From Myxococcales bacterium (GTDB taxonomy: Bacteria > Myxococcota_A > Bradymonadia > UBA7976 > UBA1532), in the NCBI GenBank assembly GCA_020633465.1, contig JACKDN010000029.1, positions 33,228 to 97,227 on the forward strand: DNA of 64,000 nucleotides, given 5' to 3'. Positions 24,910-33,184 of this stretch are shown here, in pieces (position 1 is the stretch's first letter; every line of letters begins with the position of its first letter). The notes under the pieces were generated by a model. That model saw only the letters and a program-made list of their open reading frames with translations, searched no databases and was not told where the DNA came from. The position numbers were made by a program, and so were the translations under genes.

Positions 24910-25650
24910 ATGCGCGCCCTCGTCCTGCTCGCCGGCCTGCTCATGGCCAGCCCCGCCCTCGCCGACGGGCAGCCCGTCAAGGTCACCTGGCTCGGCCACG
25001 CGACCTTCGTCGTCAAGGCCGCGTCGGGCACCACGGTGGTGATCGACCCCTTCATCACCGGCAACCCGAAGACGCCGGCCGAGCACAAGGATCTGAAGAA
25101 GCTGCAGCCCGACGCCATCCTGCTGACCCACTCGCACCAGGATCACACCGCCGACGCCGTCCCCCTGGCCAAGGCGAGCAAAGCGAAGGTCATCGGCGCG
25201 CACGACCACATCGTGTCGCTCGACATCCCGGACGAGCAGAAGGCCGGCGGCAACGTCGGCGGCGTCATCGCGGTGAAGGATCTGAAGGTGCACCTGGTGC
25301 CGGCGATGCACGGCAGCTCGCCCGGCGGGCGCCCGCTGGGCGTCATCATCGAGTTCGCCGACGGCCGCAAGCTGTACCACACCGGCGACACGTGGATCTT
25401 CGGCGACATGGCGCTGATCCAGGAGTTCTACGCGCCCGACATCATCCTGATGCAGGCGGGCGGCGGCCCCTACAACCAGCAGCCCGACGTGGCGCGCAAG
25501 GCGCTCGACCGCTTCTTCCGGCCCTCGGCGGTGGTGCCGATGCACTACGGCACCTGGCCCGTGCTGGCCGACGAGGCCGCGGTGAAGAAGGCCTTCGGCG
25601 ACCACCCCAAGGCGAAGATCATGACGCCGGGCCAGACCCTGAGCCTCTGA
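24910..25650 (+). CDS. Exported metallo-beta-lactamase-fold hydrolase (UPF0173-like)
   Basis: 246 aa; AAGGAGG precedes ATG 24910. Cleavable signal peptide (LLAGLLMASPALA|D). MBL motifs: WLGHATF, THSHQDHTAD (the HxHxDH metal site), PAMHGSS, HTGDTW and a terminal MHYGTW. This is the UPF0173/L-ascorbate-lactonase-like branch, but these proteins are usually cytoplasmic, so the signal peptide is unusual. Substrate unknown. Divergent from the FG-GAP lipoprotein with 174 bp between. Confidence 0.88.
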   Translation: MRALVLLAGLLMASPALADGQPVKVTWLGHATFVVKAASGTTVVIDPFITGNPKTPAEHKDLKKLQPDAILLTHSHQDHTADAVPLAKASKAKVIGAHDHIVSLDIPDEQKAGGNVGGVIAVKDLKVHLVPAMHGSSPGGRPLGVIIEFADGRKLYHTGDTWIFGDMALIQEFYAPDIILMQAGGGPYNQQPDVARKALDRFFRPSAVVPMHYGTWPVLADEAAVKKAFGDHPKAKIMTPGQTLSL

Positions 25651-25661
25651 CCTCGCCCCGC

Positions 25662-25700
25662 TGGGCCAACCGTCCAGCCCAAAAGGGGCCGATTGGCCCA
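25662..25700. promoter_or_regulatory. Inverted repeat upstream of the PAS kinase operon
   Basis: TGGGCCAA (25662-25669) and TTGGCCCA (25693-25700) are an 8-bp perfect inverted repeat with half-site starts 31 bp apart, located between the MBL gene and the sensor kinase. It could be an operator for the LuxR-type regulator encoded two genes on, or part of a terminator. Inference only. Confidence 0.3.
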
Positions 25701-25761
25701 TGCGCCTCGGGGGGTCACGTCCCTACGATCGGCGCCGGTCCCACGGCACCGAACCCGCGCC

Positions 25762-26835
25762 ATGCTCGAACAGCTCGTGACCCTGTCCCCCGACGTCGCC
25801 ATCGTGACGGACGCGACCGGGCAGGTGTGCCAGGTCAGCCCGCACGTGCGCGACCTGCTGGGCTACGCGCCCGAGGCGCTCATCGGCCGCCCCGTCGAGG
25901 TGCTGGTGCCGGCGGCGCGGCGCGCGGCGCACGTCGCGCACCGTCGAGCGACCGGGCCGGACACCCTGCGCCGCATGAGCCAGCGATCCGATCTGCACGC
26001 GGTGGCCGCCGACGGCCGGCTGGTGCCGGTGGACATCGCGCTGCGCCCGCTGACCCACGAGGGCCGCCCCTACGTGCTGGCGGTGCTGCGCGACGTCGGG
26101 CACCTACGGCGGCTGCAGCGAGAGCTCGAGCGCCAGGCCCACGCGCTGACCTCGGCCAACGAGCAGCTCGAGGCCTTCGCGCACGTCGTGGCCCACGATC
26201 TCAAGGCCCCCCTGCGGGCGATGCGCTTCCACGCGGCGTTGGTCGAAGAGGGCCTCGGCGACTCGCCGCCGGCCGACGCGGTGGCCTCGCTGAACCGCAT
26301 CCAGGTGCTGTCCGACCGCATGGCGGTGCTGATCGACGGCGTGCTGCGGTACGCGCGGGTGGGCCTCGCCGCCGACGATGAGCCCGGCTGGGTCGACCTC
26401 CGCGCGCTCGTCGCCGACGTGGTCGAGTGCCGCCTGGTGCCCGCGGGGTTCACCATCGAGGTGGCCGACGACCTGCCGCGGGTGCGGGGCTGCCCGCTCG
26501 AGCTGCGGCAGATCTTCGCCAACCTGATCGGCAACGCCCTCGACCATCACGACGGCGGCGCGGGGCGGCTGACCATCCGCGCCGTCGCGGACGACGGGCA
26601 GCTGCGCTTCGAGTTCGCCGACGACGGCCCCGGGGTGCCGCCCGAGGACCGCGCGCGCATCTTCAACCTGTTCGAGACCGGCGAGGGGCGGGCGTCGGCG
26701 GGGGCCGGCAGCGGCATCGGGCTGGCAATCGTGCGCCGGATCGTGGAGCGTCACGGGGGTCGGGTGGACGTCCGCCCGAACGCCATGCGCGGCAGCACGT
26801 TCTGGTTCACGTGGCCGCGAGAGGAGGCGCCGTGA
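25762..26835 (+). CDS. PAS-domain sensor histidine kinase
   Basis: 357 aa from ATG 25762; no strong Shine-Dalgarno, and an in-frame TTG at 25693 would add 23 residues without homology. Residues 1-115 form a PAS domain (DATGQVCQVSPHVRDLLGY). HisKA follows with phospho-acceptor His145 in AHDLKAPLRAM, then HATPase_c with N box ANLIGNALDHHDG, G1 box DDGPGVP and G2 box SGIGLAIVRRI. No transmembrane segment, so cytoplasmic sensing. The stop overlaps the next start (GTGA), tying it to the LuxR-type regulator as its probable partner, although that protein has no receiver domain. Confidence 0.93.
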   Translation: MLEQLVTLSPDVAIVTDATGQVCQVSPHVRDLLGYAPEALIGRPVEVLVPAARRAAHVAHRRATGPDTLRRMSQRSDLHAVAADGRLVPVDIALRPLTHEGRPYVLAVLRDVGHLRRLQRELERQAHALTSANEQLEAFAHVVAHDLKAPLRAMRFHAALVEEGLGDSPPADAVASLNRIQVLSDRMAVLIDGVLRYARVGLAADDEPGWVDLRALVADVVECRLVPAGFTIEVADDLPRVRGCPLELRQIFANLIGNALDHHDGGAGRLTIRAVADDGQLRFEFADDGPGVPPEDRARIFNLFETGEGRASAGAGSGIGLAIVRRIVERHGGRVDVRPNAMRGSTFWFTWPREEAP

Positions 26836-27470
26836 GCCATCCCTTGACCGACACGCTGCTGCACCCCCTGCTGCGCCACCTGATGGACGGCATCACGCGG
26901 GCCGGGCTGCCGCTGATGCTGCTGGACGCCGACGGCGTCGTCGTCGACGGCAACGCGGCCCTGGCCGACCGGCTGGGCCTCGACCTCGACACCGCCCGCG
27001 GCCGCCCGTGCGCCGACGTCGTGCAGGGGCGCGACGTGTTCGGCAACGTCTTCTGCGGCCCCGACTGCCCCGTGCTGGCCATGTGGCGCGAGGGCGTCTG
27101 CCTGCACCCCTACGAGATCGAGGCCCACGGCGTCGGCGAGCCGCGCAAGGTGACCTTCGTGCCGATCGCGGTGAAGCTGCCCGACGGCGAGGAGCCCATG
27201 CTGCTGCAGGTGGTGCTCGATCCGACGCCGGCGCAGCGCGCGGCGGAGGCCGACGATCCCGATCCGCTGACGCCGCGCGAGATCGAGGTGCTCGAAGGGC
27301 TCGCCCGCGGCCTCTCCACCCGCGGCCTGGTCGCCGCCCTGCACATCAGCGTGTCGACGGTGCGCAACCACCTGCAGAGCGTCTTCCGCAAGCTGGGCGT
27401 GCACTCCCGCCTCGAGGCGGTGCTGGTGGCGCGCGCGCGGGGGCTGGTCGGGGCGATCCCGCCCCGCTGA
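26832..27470 (+). CDS. PAS-like / LuxR-HTH transcription regulator with Cys motif
   Basis: 212 aa; GTG 26832, GAGGAGG upstream, 4-bp overlap with the kinase gene. Residues ~15-135 look like a PAS fold (LLDADGVVVDGNAALADRLG) carrying Cys residues in CADVV, VFCGPDCP and EGVC. This resembles the C-x(n)-C-x3-C loop in PAS domains of some sigma-54 regulators, where metal or redox binding has been suspected. Residues ~148-205 are a GerE/LuxR HTH (LTPREIEVLEGLARGLS, STVRNHLQSVFRKLGVHSR). There is no phospho-acceptor receiver domain, so how the kinase would address it is unclear. Convergent neighbour 9 bp away. Confidence 0.88.
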   Translation: MSHPLTDTLLHPLLRHLMDGITRAGLPLMLLDADGVVVDGNAALADRLGLDLDTARGRPCADVVQGRDVFGNVFCGPDCPVLAMWREGVCLHPYEIEAHGVGEPRKVTFVPIAVKLPDGEEPMLLQVVLDPTPAQRAAEADDPDPLTPREIEVLEGLARGLSTRGLVAALHISVSTVRNHLQSVFRKLGVHSRLEAVLVARARGLVGAIPPR

Positions 27471-27479
27471 CGGGCCGCG

Positions 27480-28475
27480 CTACTCGCCGGCGAAGCAGGC
27501 GTCGATGGCCGCCTCGTCGCAGGCTTGCACGTCCACGAAGCACCCGGCGAGCGCCTCGAGGGACTCGTCGCGGCAGGTCTGGGCGCACTCGGCGACGCCC
27601 AGGCACACGTCGTCGTCGTCGGGCAGGCACAGACCGCAGTCGTCGAGGGCGCGGCAGCCGTCGGCGCAGCCGTCGTCGCCGGGATCGGGCGGCGCGTCGC
27701 CGTAGCAGGCGTTGATCGGCCCCTCGTCGCACGCCTCGAGCGCGGCGAGGCACTGGTAGATCGCCTGGGCCTCGTCGGCGCGGCAGGCGGCCGCGCAGTC
27801 GTCGACGGGCAGGCAGTCGTCGTTGGCGTCGGGCTCGCAGTAACCGCACTCGTCGAGCGCGACGCAGCCGAGCGCGCAGTCGTCGTCCGTGGGATCGGGA
27901 TCAGGATCGGGATCGGGATCGGCGTCGGTGCACGCCTCGATCGCCCCGTCGTCGCAGGTGGTCAGATCGCCCAGGCACGCGTTGCGGGCCTCGCTGCCCG
28001 TGTCGCGGCAGGCCTGCGCGCAGTCGGCCAGATCGAGGCAGGCGCCGCTGGCGTCGACGTCGCACAGCCCGCAGCCGTCGAGCGCGGCGCAGCCCCGCGT
28101 GCAGTCGTCTTCGTCCGGCGGGGGCCCCGGATCGTCGAAGCAGGCGTCGAGGCCCGCGTCGTCGGTGCAGGCCCGCAGCCCCGACACGCAGGACGCGATG
28201 GCCGAGTAGTCCAGGCGCTCGCACTGGTCGACGCAGCCCGGCCCGTCGAGGCACATGTCGGTCTGCGCGTCGGGCCAGCACAGGCCGCAGTCGGCCAGCC
28301 ACTGACAGCCCAGGCTGCACGCATCGTCCCCGGGCAGCCCCCCGCCCCCGAACCCGCCTTCGCCGCCGAAGCCCCCGTCGAGCGCCTCGGCGTCCCCGCC
28401 ACCGTCGAGGCAGGCGGGGGTTCCGAAGGCCAGCATGGCCAGCAGCGGCAGGGCGGTCAGCAGTGAGGGACGCAT
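27480..28475 (-). CDS. Lipoprotein with four tandem 10-Cys domains
   Basis: 331 aa. Signal peptide ends at a lipobox-like TPAC. A short Gly-rich spacer (GGFGGEGGFGGGG) precedes four ~62-residue repeats. Each has ten Cys in the order C-x3-C-x5-C-G-(L/Y)-C-x8-C-L-x4-C-x3-C-x8-C-x6-C-x6-A-C (spacings approximate). Repeats 2 and 3 are separated by an Asp-Pro linker (DPDPDPDP). I do not recognise the domain; the pattern predicts five disulphides per repeat, so an extracytoplasmic location. Function unknown. Confidence 0.85.
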   Translation of the reverse strand: MRPSLLTALPLLAMLAFGTPACLDGGGDAEALDGGFGGEGGFGGGGLPGDDACSLGCQWLADCGLCWPDAQTDMCLDGPGCVDQCERLDYSAIASCVSGLRACTDDAGLDACFDDPGPPPDEDDCTRGCAALDGCGLCDVDASGACLDLADCAQACRDTGSEARNACLGDLTTCDDGAIEACTDADPDPDPDPDPTDDDCALGCVALDECGYCEPDANDDCLPVDDCAAACRADEAQAIYQCLAALEACDEGPINACYGDAPPDPGDDGCADGCRALDDCGLCLPDDDDVCLGVAECAQTCRDESLEALAGCFVDVQACDEAAIDACFAGE

Positions 28476-28539
28476 GGGGACTCCGGTCGGGCGGCGGGGC
28501 TCACGGCGTCAGGGCCGGCGGCCCTCTGCGCCGATCCGG

Positions 28540-29001
28540 TCAGCGGCGCAGATCGGGCGCGGGCGCCGCGGTGCGGCCGCGCCGACCCTCGTTCTTCTTG
28601 GCGTCGCGCTTGGTGGCGCGCGGCCCCTCGCGCAGGTAGGCCTCGGCCTGCGCCTTCAGCGCCTTGCCCTTGTCGGCCCCGAAGGCCGGGGTCAGGCGCG
28701 CCTCCGGCGCCCGCGCCAGCGCGCCGACGGTGGTGATGCCCAGCTCGGTGAGACGGTGTTGATCGCCCTGCGCGATGCCCAGCGCGCCCAGCGAGGCGCG
28801 CGAACGCGCCGACGAGTCGCCCTTGGCCTTGCCCTTCGGCCGCTTGAAGCGCTTGCCGGGGCGCAGCCGCTTGCCCGGCTTCTTGGTGGTCTTGCCCTTG
28901 GCGGCGGCCGGGGCCGGCTTGCCGGGGGCGATCGGATCGGCGTAGCCGACGGTGGGCAACGCCAGCAGCGCGGCGGCCAGCAGCAAGGACTTCACGGTCA
29001 T
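28540..29001 (-). CDS. Small basic exported protein with helix-hairpin-helix-like motif
   Basis: 153 aa, strong Shine-Dalgarno (GGGAGG) before ATG 29001. Signal peptide (SLLLAAALLALPTVGYA). A Lys/Arg-rich linker (KGKTTKKPGKRLRPGK) is followed by a segment LTELGITTVGALARAPE...FGADKGKALKAQAEAYL resembling a helix-hairpin-helix (radC/polymerase-like) fold, then a basic tail. An exported HhH protein could bind DNA or polyanionic matrix; this is inference. Separated from neighbours by 64-68 bp, so it may be its own transcript. Confidence 0.75.
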   Translation of the reverse strand: MTVKSLLLAAALLALPTVGYADPIAPGKPAPAAAKGKTTKKPGKRLRPGKRFKRPKGKAKGDSSARSRASLGALGIAQGDQHRLTELGITTVGALARAPEARLTPAFGADKGKALKAQAEAYLREGPRATKRDAKKNEGRRGRTAAPAPDLRR

Positions 29002-29069
29002 GGGTTCCTCCCCTCGTCTCGCCCGTCCGTGCGGGCGGCGGCCGCCGACGGCGGACCGCGACAGTTTGT

Positions 29070-30254
29070 TCAACGCGACGGTCGATTGTCGAGCGTCGAC
29101 CGCGAATCCCCTGCGGCGAGGCGCGCGTAGAGCGCCGCCAGCGTCGCCCCGGCGGCCGCGGGCGTGTGGTGCGCGCGGTAGCGCGCCTCGGCCCGCCGCG
29201 CACGTCGGCGCGCCTCGTCGGGCCGATCGAGCACCTCGGCCAGCGCGTCGCGCAGGGCGTCGGCGTCGCAGCGGGGCACCAACCGCAGGCCGCGCCCCGC
29301 GGGATCCAGATCGCGGACGCCCGCGACGTCCGACGCCACCACCGGACAGCCGCTGGCCATCGCCTCGATCACCACGCGCGGCGAGCCCTCGGTGTAGGTG
29401 GGCAGCACCAGGGCCGCCGCCGCCGCCAGCAGGCCGGGCAGCGCGTCGCGGGGCACCCGGCCCAGCACGCGGACGACGTCGCCCAGCCCGCGGCGGGCGA
29501 TGACGCCCCGCACGACGCCCTCGGCCCGATCCGGCATCGGCCCCACCATCAGCAGACGCAGCCGAGGGTGCGACGACCGCAGCGCGTCGACCGCGGCCAG
29601 CAGCTCGTGCACGCCCTTGTAGCGGAAGACCGCCCCGACGAAGACCAGCACCTCGGCGTCGGGCGCGAAGCCCGTGTCGCCCGGCGCGGCCGCCGCCGGA
29701 AAGCTGGCCGGATCGATGCAATTGGGCAACGCGTGCACCCGCTCGAGGGGCACGTCGTAGGTGCGCGCGAACAGCGCGCGGTGGCCCTCGCCGAAGACGG
29801 TGAAGTGATCGGTCACGCGCGTGAGCGCGTACTCGCCGGCCAGCTGGGCCCAGTAGCGCACCTCGCGCTCGCGCCACTCGACCGGCCACCGGCCGCGCAG
29901 GGCGTGGAACCAGTCCCAGGTCGAGGCGAAGTTGCTGCTCAGGCGCACCGGCCGGCGGCGGGCGGCGCTCAGCCGCGCGAAGAGGTGCAGCATGAAGCCC
30001 TGGGTGTCGTGCAGCACGTCCACCGGCTCGCGCTGCCGCCCCCACCACCGCGCGAGCTGAAGCTGCACCCGCTGCCGCTTGCGCGGCGTCGGCCCCAGCG
30101 GCACGACGCTCAGCCCGGGCGCGCGCGGCAGCGGCCCCCGCGGCGGGTGCCCGCACAACAGCGTCAGGCGCCCGGTGGCCTCGGCCGCGTGGGCGAACAT
30201 CGCCGCGCGGTCGCGGTAGGTGTCCAGGCAGTGCAGGTAGGCGACGACGTGCAT
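29070..30254 (-). CDS. GT4-family glycosyltransferase
   Basis: 394 aa; cytoplasmic GT-B fold. C-terminal half is typical GT4: VFVGAVFRYKGVHELL, GPMPDRAEGVV, and the donor-site Glu motif TYTEGSPRVVIEAMASGCPVVAS. The N-terminal acceptor half is less conserved. Transfers an unknown sugar to a surface polymer or lipid. Divergent from a sulfotransferase gene, with 97 bp between starts, suggesting a shared role in a sulfated glycan. Confidence 0.9.
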   Translation of the reverse strand: MHVVAYLHCLDTYRDRAAMFAHAAEATGRLTLLCGHPPRGPLPRAPGLSVVPLGPTPRKRQRVQLQLARWWGRQREPVDVLHDTQGFMLHLFARLSAARRRPVRLSSNFASTWDWFHALRGRWPVEWREREVRYWAQLAGEYALTRVTDHFTVFGEGHRALFARTYDVPLERVHALPNCIDPASFPAAAAPGDTGFAPDAEVLVFVGAVFRYKGVHELLAAVDALRSSHPRLRLLMVGPMPDRAEGVVRGVIARRGLGDVVRVLGRVPRDALPGLLAAAAALVLPTYTEGSPRVVIEAMASGCPVVASDVAGVRDLDPAGRGLRLVPRCDADALRDALAEVLDRPDEARRRARRAEARYRAHHTPAAAGATLAALYARLAAGDSRSTLDNRPSR

Positions 30255-30351
30255 GGCGGCGGATGGTACCAGCCTTGCGGGGCGGCCGCCCCTGGGACAG
30301 GATGCGCGGCCGCGGGGTCGCAGGGGTGGCCCAGGGCCGACAGGAGGGCGC

Positions 30352-31167
30352 GTGGAGTCTCGGGTGGTGGCGGGTCTGCTGCGGTTCGGATCGCACGGCA
30401 CCCGCCTGATCGGCGCGCTCGCCGGCGAGCGCATCCCGCTGTACTACGTCTGCGAGTACCCCAAGTCGGGGGGCACGTGGCTGGGCCAGATGCTGGCCGA
30501 GTACCTCGGCGTCGACTTCCCGCAGAAGAACCGCCTGCCCATCACCCACCCCGCGGTGATCCACAATCACTGGCCCTACACGCCCGGGCTGCGGCGCGTG
30601 TTCTACCTGTACCGCGACGGGCGCGACGTCATGACGTCGCTGTACTTCCACCGCATGCGCGCGCTGCAGGCGGCCGAGGGCCGGCACCCCGATCAGGCCT
30701 TCTGGGAGCGCCACCTGGGGCGGGGCTTCGACCCCGACGCCAGCCGCCGCAACATGGCGCGCTTCATCGAGGGCGAGGTGGCGCGCCCCCGCAGCAGCCG
30801 CCTCACCTGGCCCGAGCACGTGCGGCAGTGGGCCTTCGGGCGGCCGAACGTCGTCACGCTGACCTACGAGCAGCTGCTGAGCGACGGCGTCGGCACCCTC
30901 GAGCGCGTGCTGCCCGCCCACACCGGCGAGCCCTTCGACCGCGCGCGCGCGACGGCCATCGTCGAGAAGTTCAGCTTCAAGCGGCAGACCGGCCGGCGCG
31001 CGGGCACCGAGGATCGCAAGAGCTTCCTGCGCAAGGGCGTCGCGGGCGACTGGGTGAACCACTTCGACCGGGCGGCGGGCGAGCGCTTCGATCGGGTCGC
31101 GGGCGACCTGCTGGTCGAGCTGGGCTACGCCGAAGACCGCCGCTGGTACCACGACCTGCCCGACTGA
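30352..31167 (+). CDS. PAPS-dependent sulfotransferase
   Basis: 271 aa from GTG 30352, chosen because AGGAGG lies just upstream; the 33 in-frame residues before it are low-complexity. 5'-phosphosulfate-binding loop YPKSGGTW (36-43) and 3'-phosphate motif with Arg88 and Ser96 in RDGRDVMTS. C-terminal KSFLRKGVAGDWVNHF matches the R-K-G-x2-G-D-W motif of cytosolic-type sulfotransferases. Acceptor unknown; the divergent GT4 gene points to a carbohydrate or glycolipid. Confidence 0.92.
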   Translation: MESRVVAGLLRFGSHGTRLIGALAGERIPLYYVCEYPKSGGTWLGQMLAEYLGVDFPQKNRLPITHPAVIHNHWPYTPGLRRVFYLYRDGRDVMTSLYFHRMRALQAAEGRHPDQAFWERHLGRGFDPDASRRNMARFIEGEVARPRSSRLTWPEHVRQWAFGRPNVVTLTYEQLLSDGVGTLERVLPAHTGEPFDRARATAIVEKFSFKRQTGRRAGTEDRKSFLRKGVAGDWVNHFDRAAGERFDRVAGDLLVELGYAEDRRWYHDLPD

Positions 31168-31279
31168 CGCGGTCGCCCCGCCCTTCTGCGCGCGCCCCCT
31201 TGCCGCGGCCGCCCGGCCCCGCGATACTGCTCGCCGGGAGGGACCCCATCACGGCCGCACGCGGCCGAAGGCGTTGTCG

Positions 31280-32161
31280 ATGGCGTTCTGGCGCGCGTCC
31301 CTTCTCCTCTGTCTGTGCACCGTCGGTGGCGGCGCGGCCAGCTTCGCGGCGCGCGCGCTGTTCGGCGGCTCGTGCCTGAAGGCCGCCTCGGCGGCGTCCG
31401 ACGCCGAGCCCGCCGCCATCGTGCGCCGCCCCCCTCACTGGGAGTACGTCCACCCCCTGCTCGACTGCCGCTCGCCCCTCCGGGCGGACGGTCCGGTCGA
31501 GGGCCTGCGATCCGATCTCGAGCGCCTGGTCGCCGCGGCCACCCAGGGCGGCGTCGAGCGCGTCGCCGTCCACCTGCGTGATCTCGGCGAGGGCGGCGCG
31601 CTGCAGGTCGGCGACACGCAGCCCTTCGTGCTGCAGCGCCTGGCGCTGCTGCCGGTGATGATCGCCCGCGCGCTGCACGCCGAGCGCCAGCCCCTGTACG
31701 GCGCCGAGCGGGGCGACGTCGGCTGGGGCCGCCTGGCCCACATCACCCACGTCGACCGCGATCTGCCCGAGCTCGTGCTGCCGGTCGACCCCGCCCTGAT
31801 CACCAGCGTCACCCGCGACCTCGGCTGGGACGCCGCCGATCCGGTGCCGGTGAGCGTCGTCGGGCACACCTTCGAGGTGCTGTTCAGCGCCACCTACCTC
31901 GGCCGCGGCACCTCGGAGGACGCCCTGCTGCGCCTCGCGGGCGCGCCCCGCGAGGGCATCGCCACCGGCGTGCCCGACGATCGCCCGGTCGCCCGGCTGG
32001 GCGAGCCCGGCGAGGACTGCGGCATCGTCTACCTGCCCAGCCGCCCCTACGTGCTGTGCGTGCTGACCGCCGGCGGATCCGAGGCCGCCCGCGCGGCGGT
32101 CGTGCGCGACGTGTCGACCCTCGTCTGGGCCCGGCTCGCCGCCGCCACCGAGAAGGGCTGA
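31280..32161 (+). CDS. Class A beta-lactamase-like pseudoenzyme, exported
   Basis: 293 aa; ATG 31280 (GAAGG ~9 nt upstream; TTG 31274 also possible). Signal anchor at the N terminus. Homologous along its length to the next gene: the C-terminal ends DCGIVYLPSRPYVLCV and DCGIVYPQSGPYVLCV align, as do ALLPVMIA and VKIPVLIA. The catalytic Ser-x-x-Lys of the partner is replaced by LQRLALL, and no SDN or KTG equivalent is visible. So it should be catalytically dead: a scaffold, regulator or ligand sensor for its active neighbour. Stop overlaps the next ATG by one base. Confidence 0.75.
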   Translation: MAFWRASLLLCLCTVGGGAASFAARALFGGSCLKAASAASDAEPAAIVRRPPHWEYVHPLLDCRSPLRADGPVEGLRSDLERLVAAATQGGVERVAVHLRDLGEGGALQVGDTQPFVLQRLALLPVMIARALHAERQPLYGAERGDVGWGRLAHITHVDRDLPELVLPVDPALITSVTRDLGWDAADPVPVSVVGHTFEVLFSATYLGRGTSEDALLRLAGAPREGIATGVPDDRPVARLGEPGEDCGIVYLPSRPYVLCVLTAGGSEAARAAVVRDVSTLVWARLAAATEKG

Positions 32162-33162
32162 TGGTGACGAAGCACCTGGCCTGGCTGCTGGCCGCCGGCG
32201 CGACCCTCGCCGGCGTCGTCGTCGGGTGGCGCCTGGCCGCCGAGCCGCCCGCGGCGCCCACGACGGCGTGGGCCCAACCCACCCGGCTGGTGCCCGTGCG
32301 CGCCCGCGACTTCCAGTTCAGCGGCCCCCTGATCCAGTGCGCGCCCGAGGGCGAGGTGCCCGGGCTCGACCGCCTCCGCGCCGCCGCCCAGCGCGTGCTC
32401 GACGACGCCCGCGCCGCCGGCGTGCTGAGCGACGCCGCCGTCTACTACCAGGACCTCGACCGGGGGGGCGCCTTCGAGCTGCCCGGCCAGGGCGCCTTCG
32501 TCCCGGCCAGCCTCGTGAAGATCCCGGTCCTGATCGCGGTGCTCGCCTACGAGGAGAGCGAGCCGGGCTTCATGGACGTCCTGCGTCCCTTCCCCGGCAG
32601 CGGCGAGTCACGCGGGCGCCAGATGCGTCGCCCGCTGGTCGACATGATCAAGGGCCGCAACTACACCGGCTGGCGCTTCGCCGAAGCGATGATCGTCGAA
32701 TCGGACAACGTCGCCCTCGACGTGCTCGGCGGGCTGCTGCCGCGCGAGGCCTACGCGTCGGTCTACGCCGACCTGGGCATCACGGCGGCCGATCTCGAGC
32801 AGGGCCGCGCGTCGCCCCGCATCATGGGCGGCATCTTCCGCGCCCTCTACGACGCGTCCTACCTCAGCCCCGAGATGTCCGAGCGCGTGCTGGCCCTCGC
32901 GGCCCGATCGACCTTCCGCGAGGGGCTGGTGGCGGGCGTGCCGCCCCAGACGAAGGTGAGCCACAAGTTCGGCGAGTGGTCGAACGACAGCGAAGGCGCG
33001 AACTCGAAGCAGCTGCACGACTGCGGCATCGTCTACCCGCAGAGCGGCCCCTATGTGCTGTGCGTCATGACCCGGGGCCCCTCGACCGAGGCGCTGCCGG
33101 CGGTGATCCGCGACGTGTCGCGCGCGGTGCACGACGCGGTGCGGGCCGGCCAACCGGGCTGA
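32161..33162 (+). CDS. Class A beta-lactamase-type serine hydrolase, exported
   Basis: 333 aa. Uncleaved or cleaved N-terminal hydrophobic segment (LAWLLAAGATLAGVVVG). Catalytic motifs: Ser117-Leu-Val-Lys120 (PASLVKIPV), Ser181-Asp-Asn183 (VESDNVA), and HKFGEW (269-271) in place of KTG. This fits the beta-lactamase2/D-Ala-D-Ala-hydrolase-like family rather than a specialised resistance enzyme; the Phe in the KTG position and the lack of a clear omega-loop Glu-x-x-x-Asn argue against a classical beta-lactamase. Coupled to its dead paralogue upstream; 22 bp to a convergent gene. Confidence 0.85.
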   Translation: MVTKHLAWLLAAGATLAGVVVGWRLAAEPPAAPTTAWAQPTRLVPVRARDFQFSGPLIQCAPEGEVPGLDRLRAAAQRVLDDARAAGVLSDAAVYYQDLDRGGAFELPGQGAFVPASLVKIPVLIAVLAYEESEPGFMDVLRPFPGSGESRGRQMRRPLVDMIKGRNYTGWRFAEAMIVESDNVALDVLGGLLPREAYASVYADLGITAADLEQGRASPRIMGGIFRALYDASYLSPEMSERVLALAARSTFREGLVAGVPPQTKVSHKFGEWSNDSEGANSKQLHDCGIVYPQSGPYVLCVMTRGPSTEALPAVIRDVSRAVHDAVRAGQPG

Positions 33163-33184
33163 CCCGGTCGGCCCCGGCGGCGGC

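Noticed and set aside
32161..33162. Acquired antibiotic-resistance beta-lactamase
   Set aside because: No omega-loop E-x3-N motif, KTG replaced by KFG, no mobile-element context, and it is paired with a dead paralogue; a peptidoglycan-type hydrolase is more likely.
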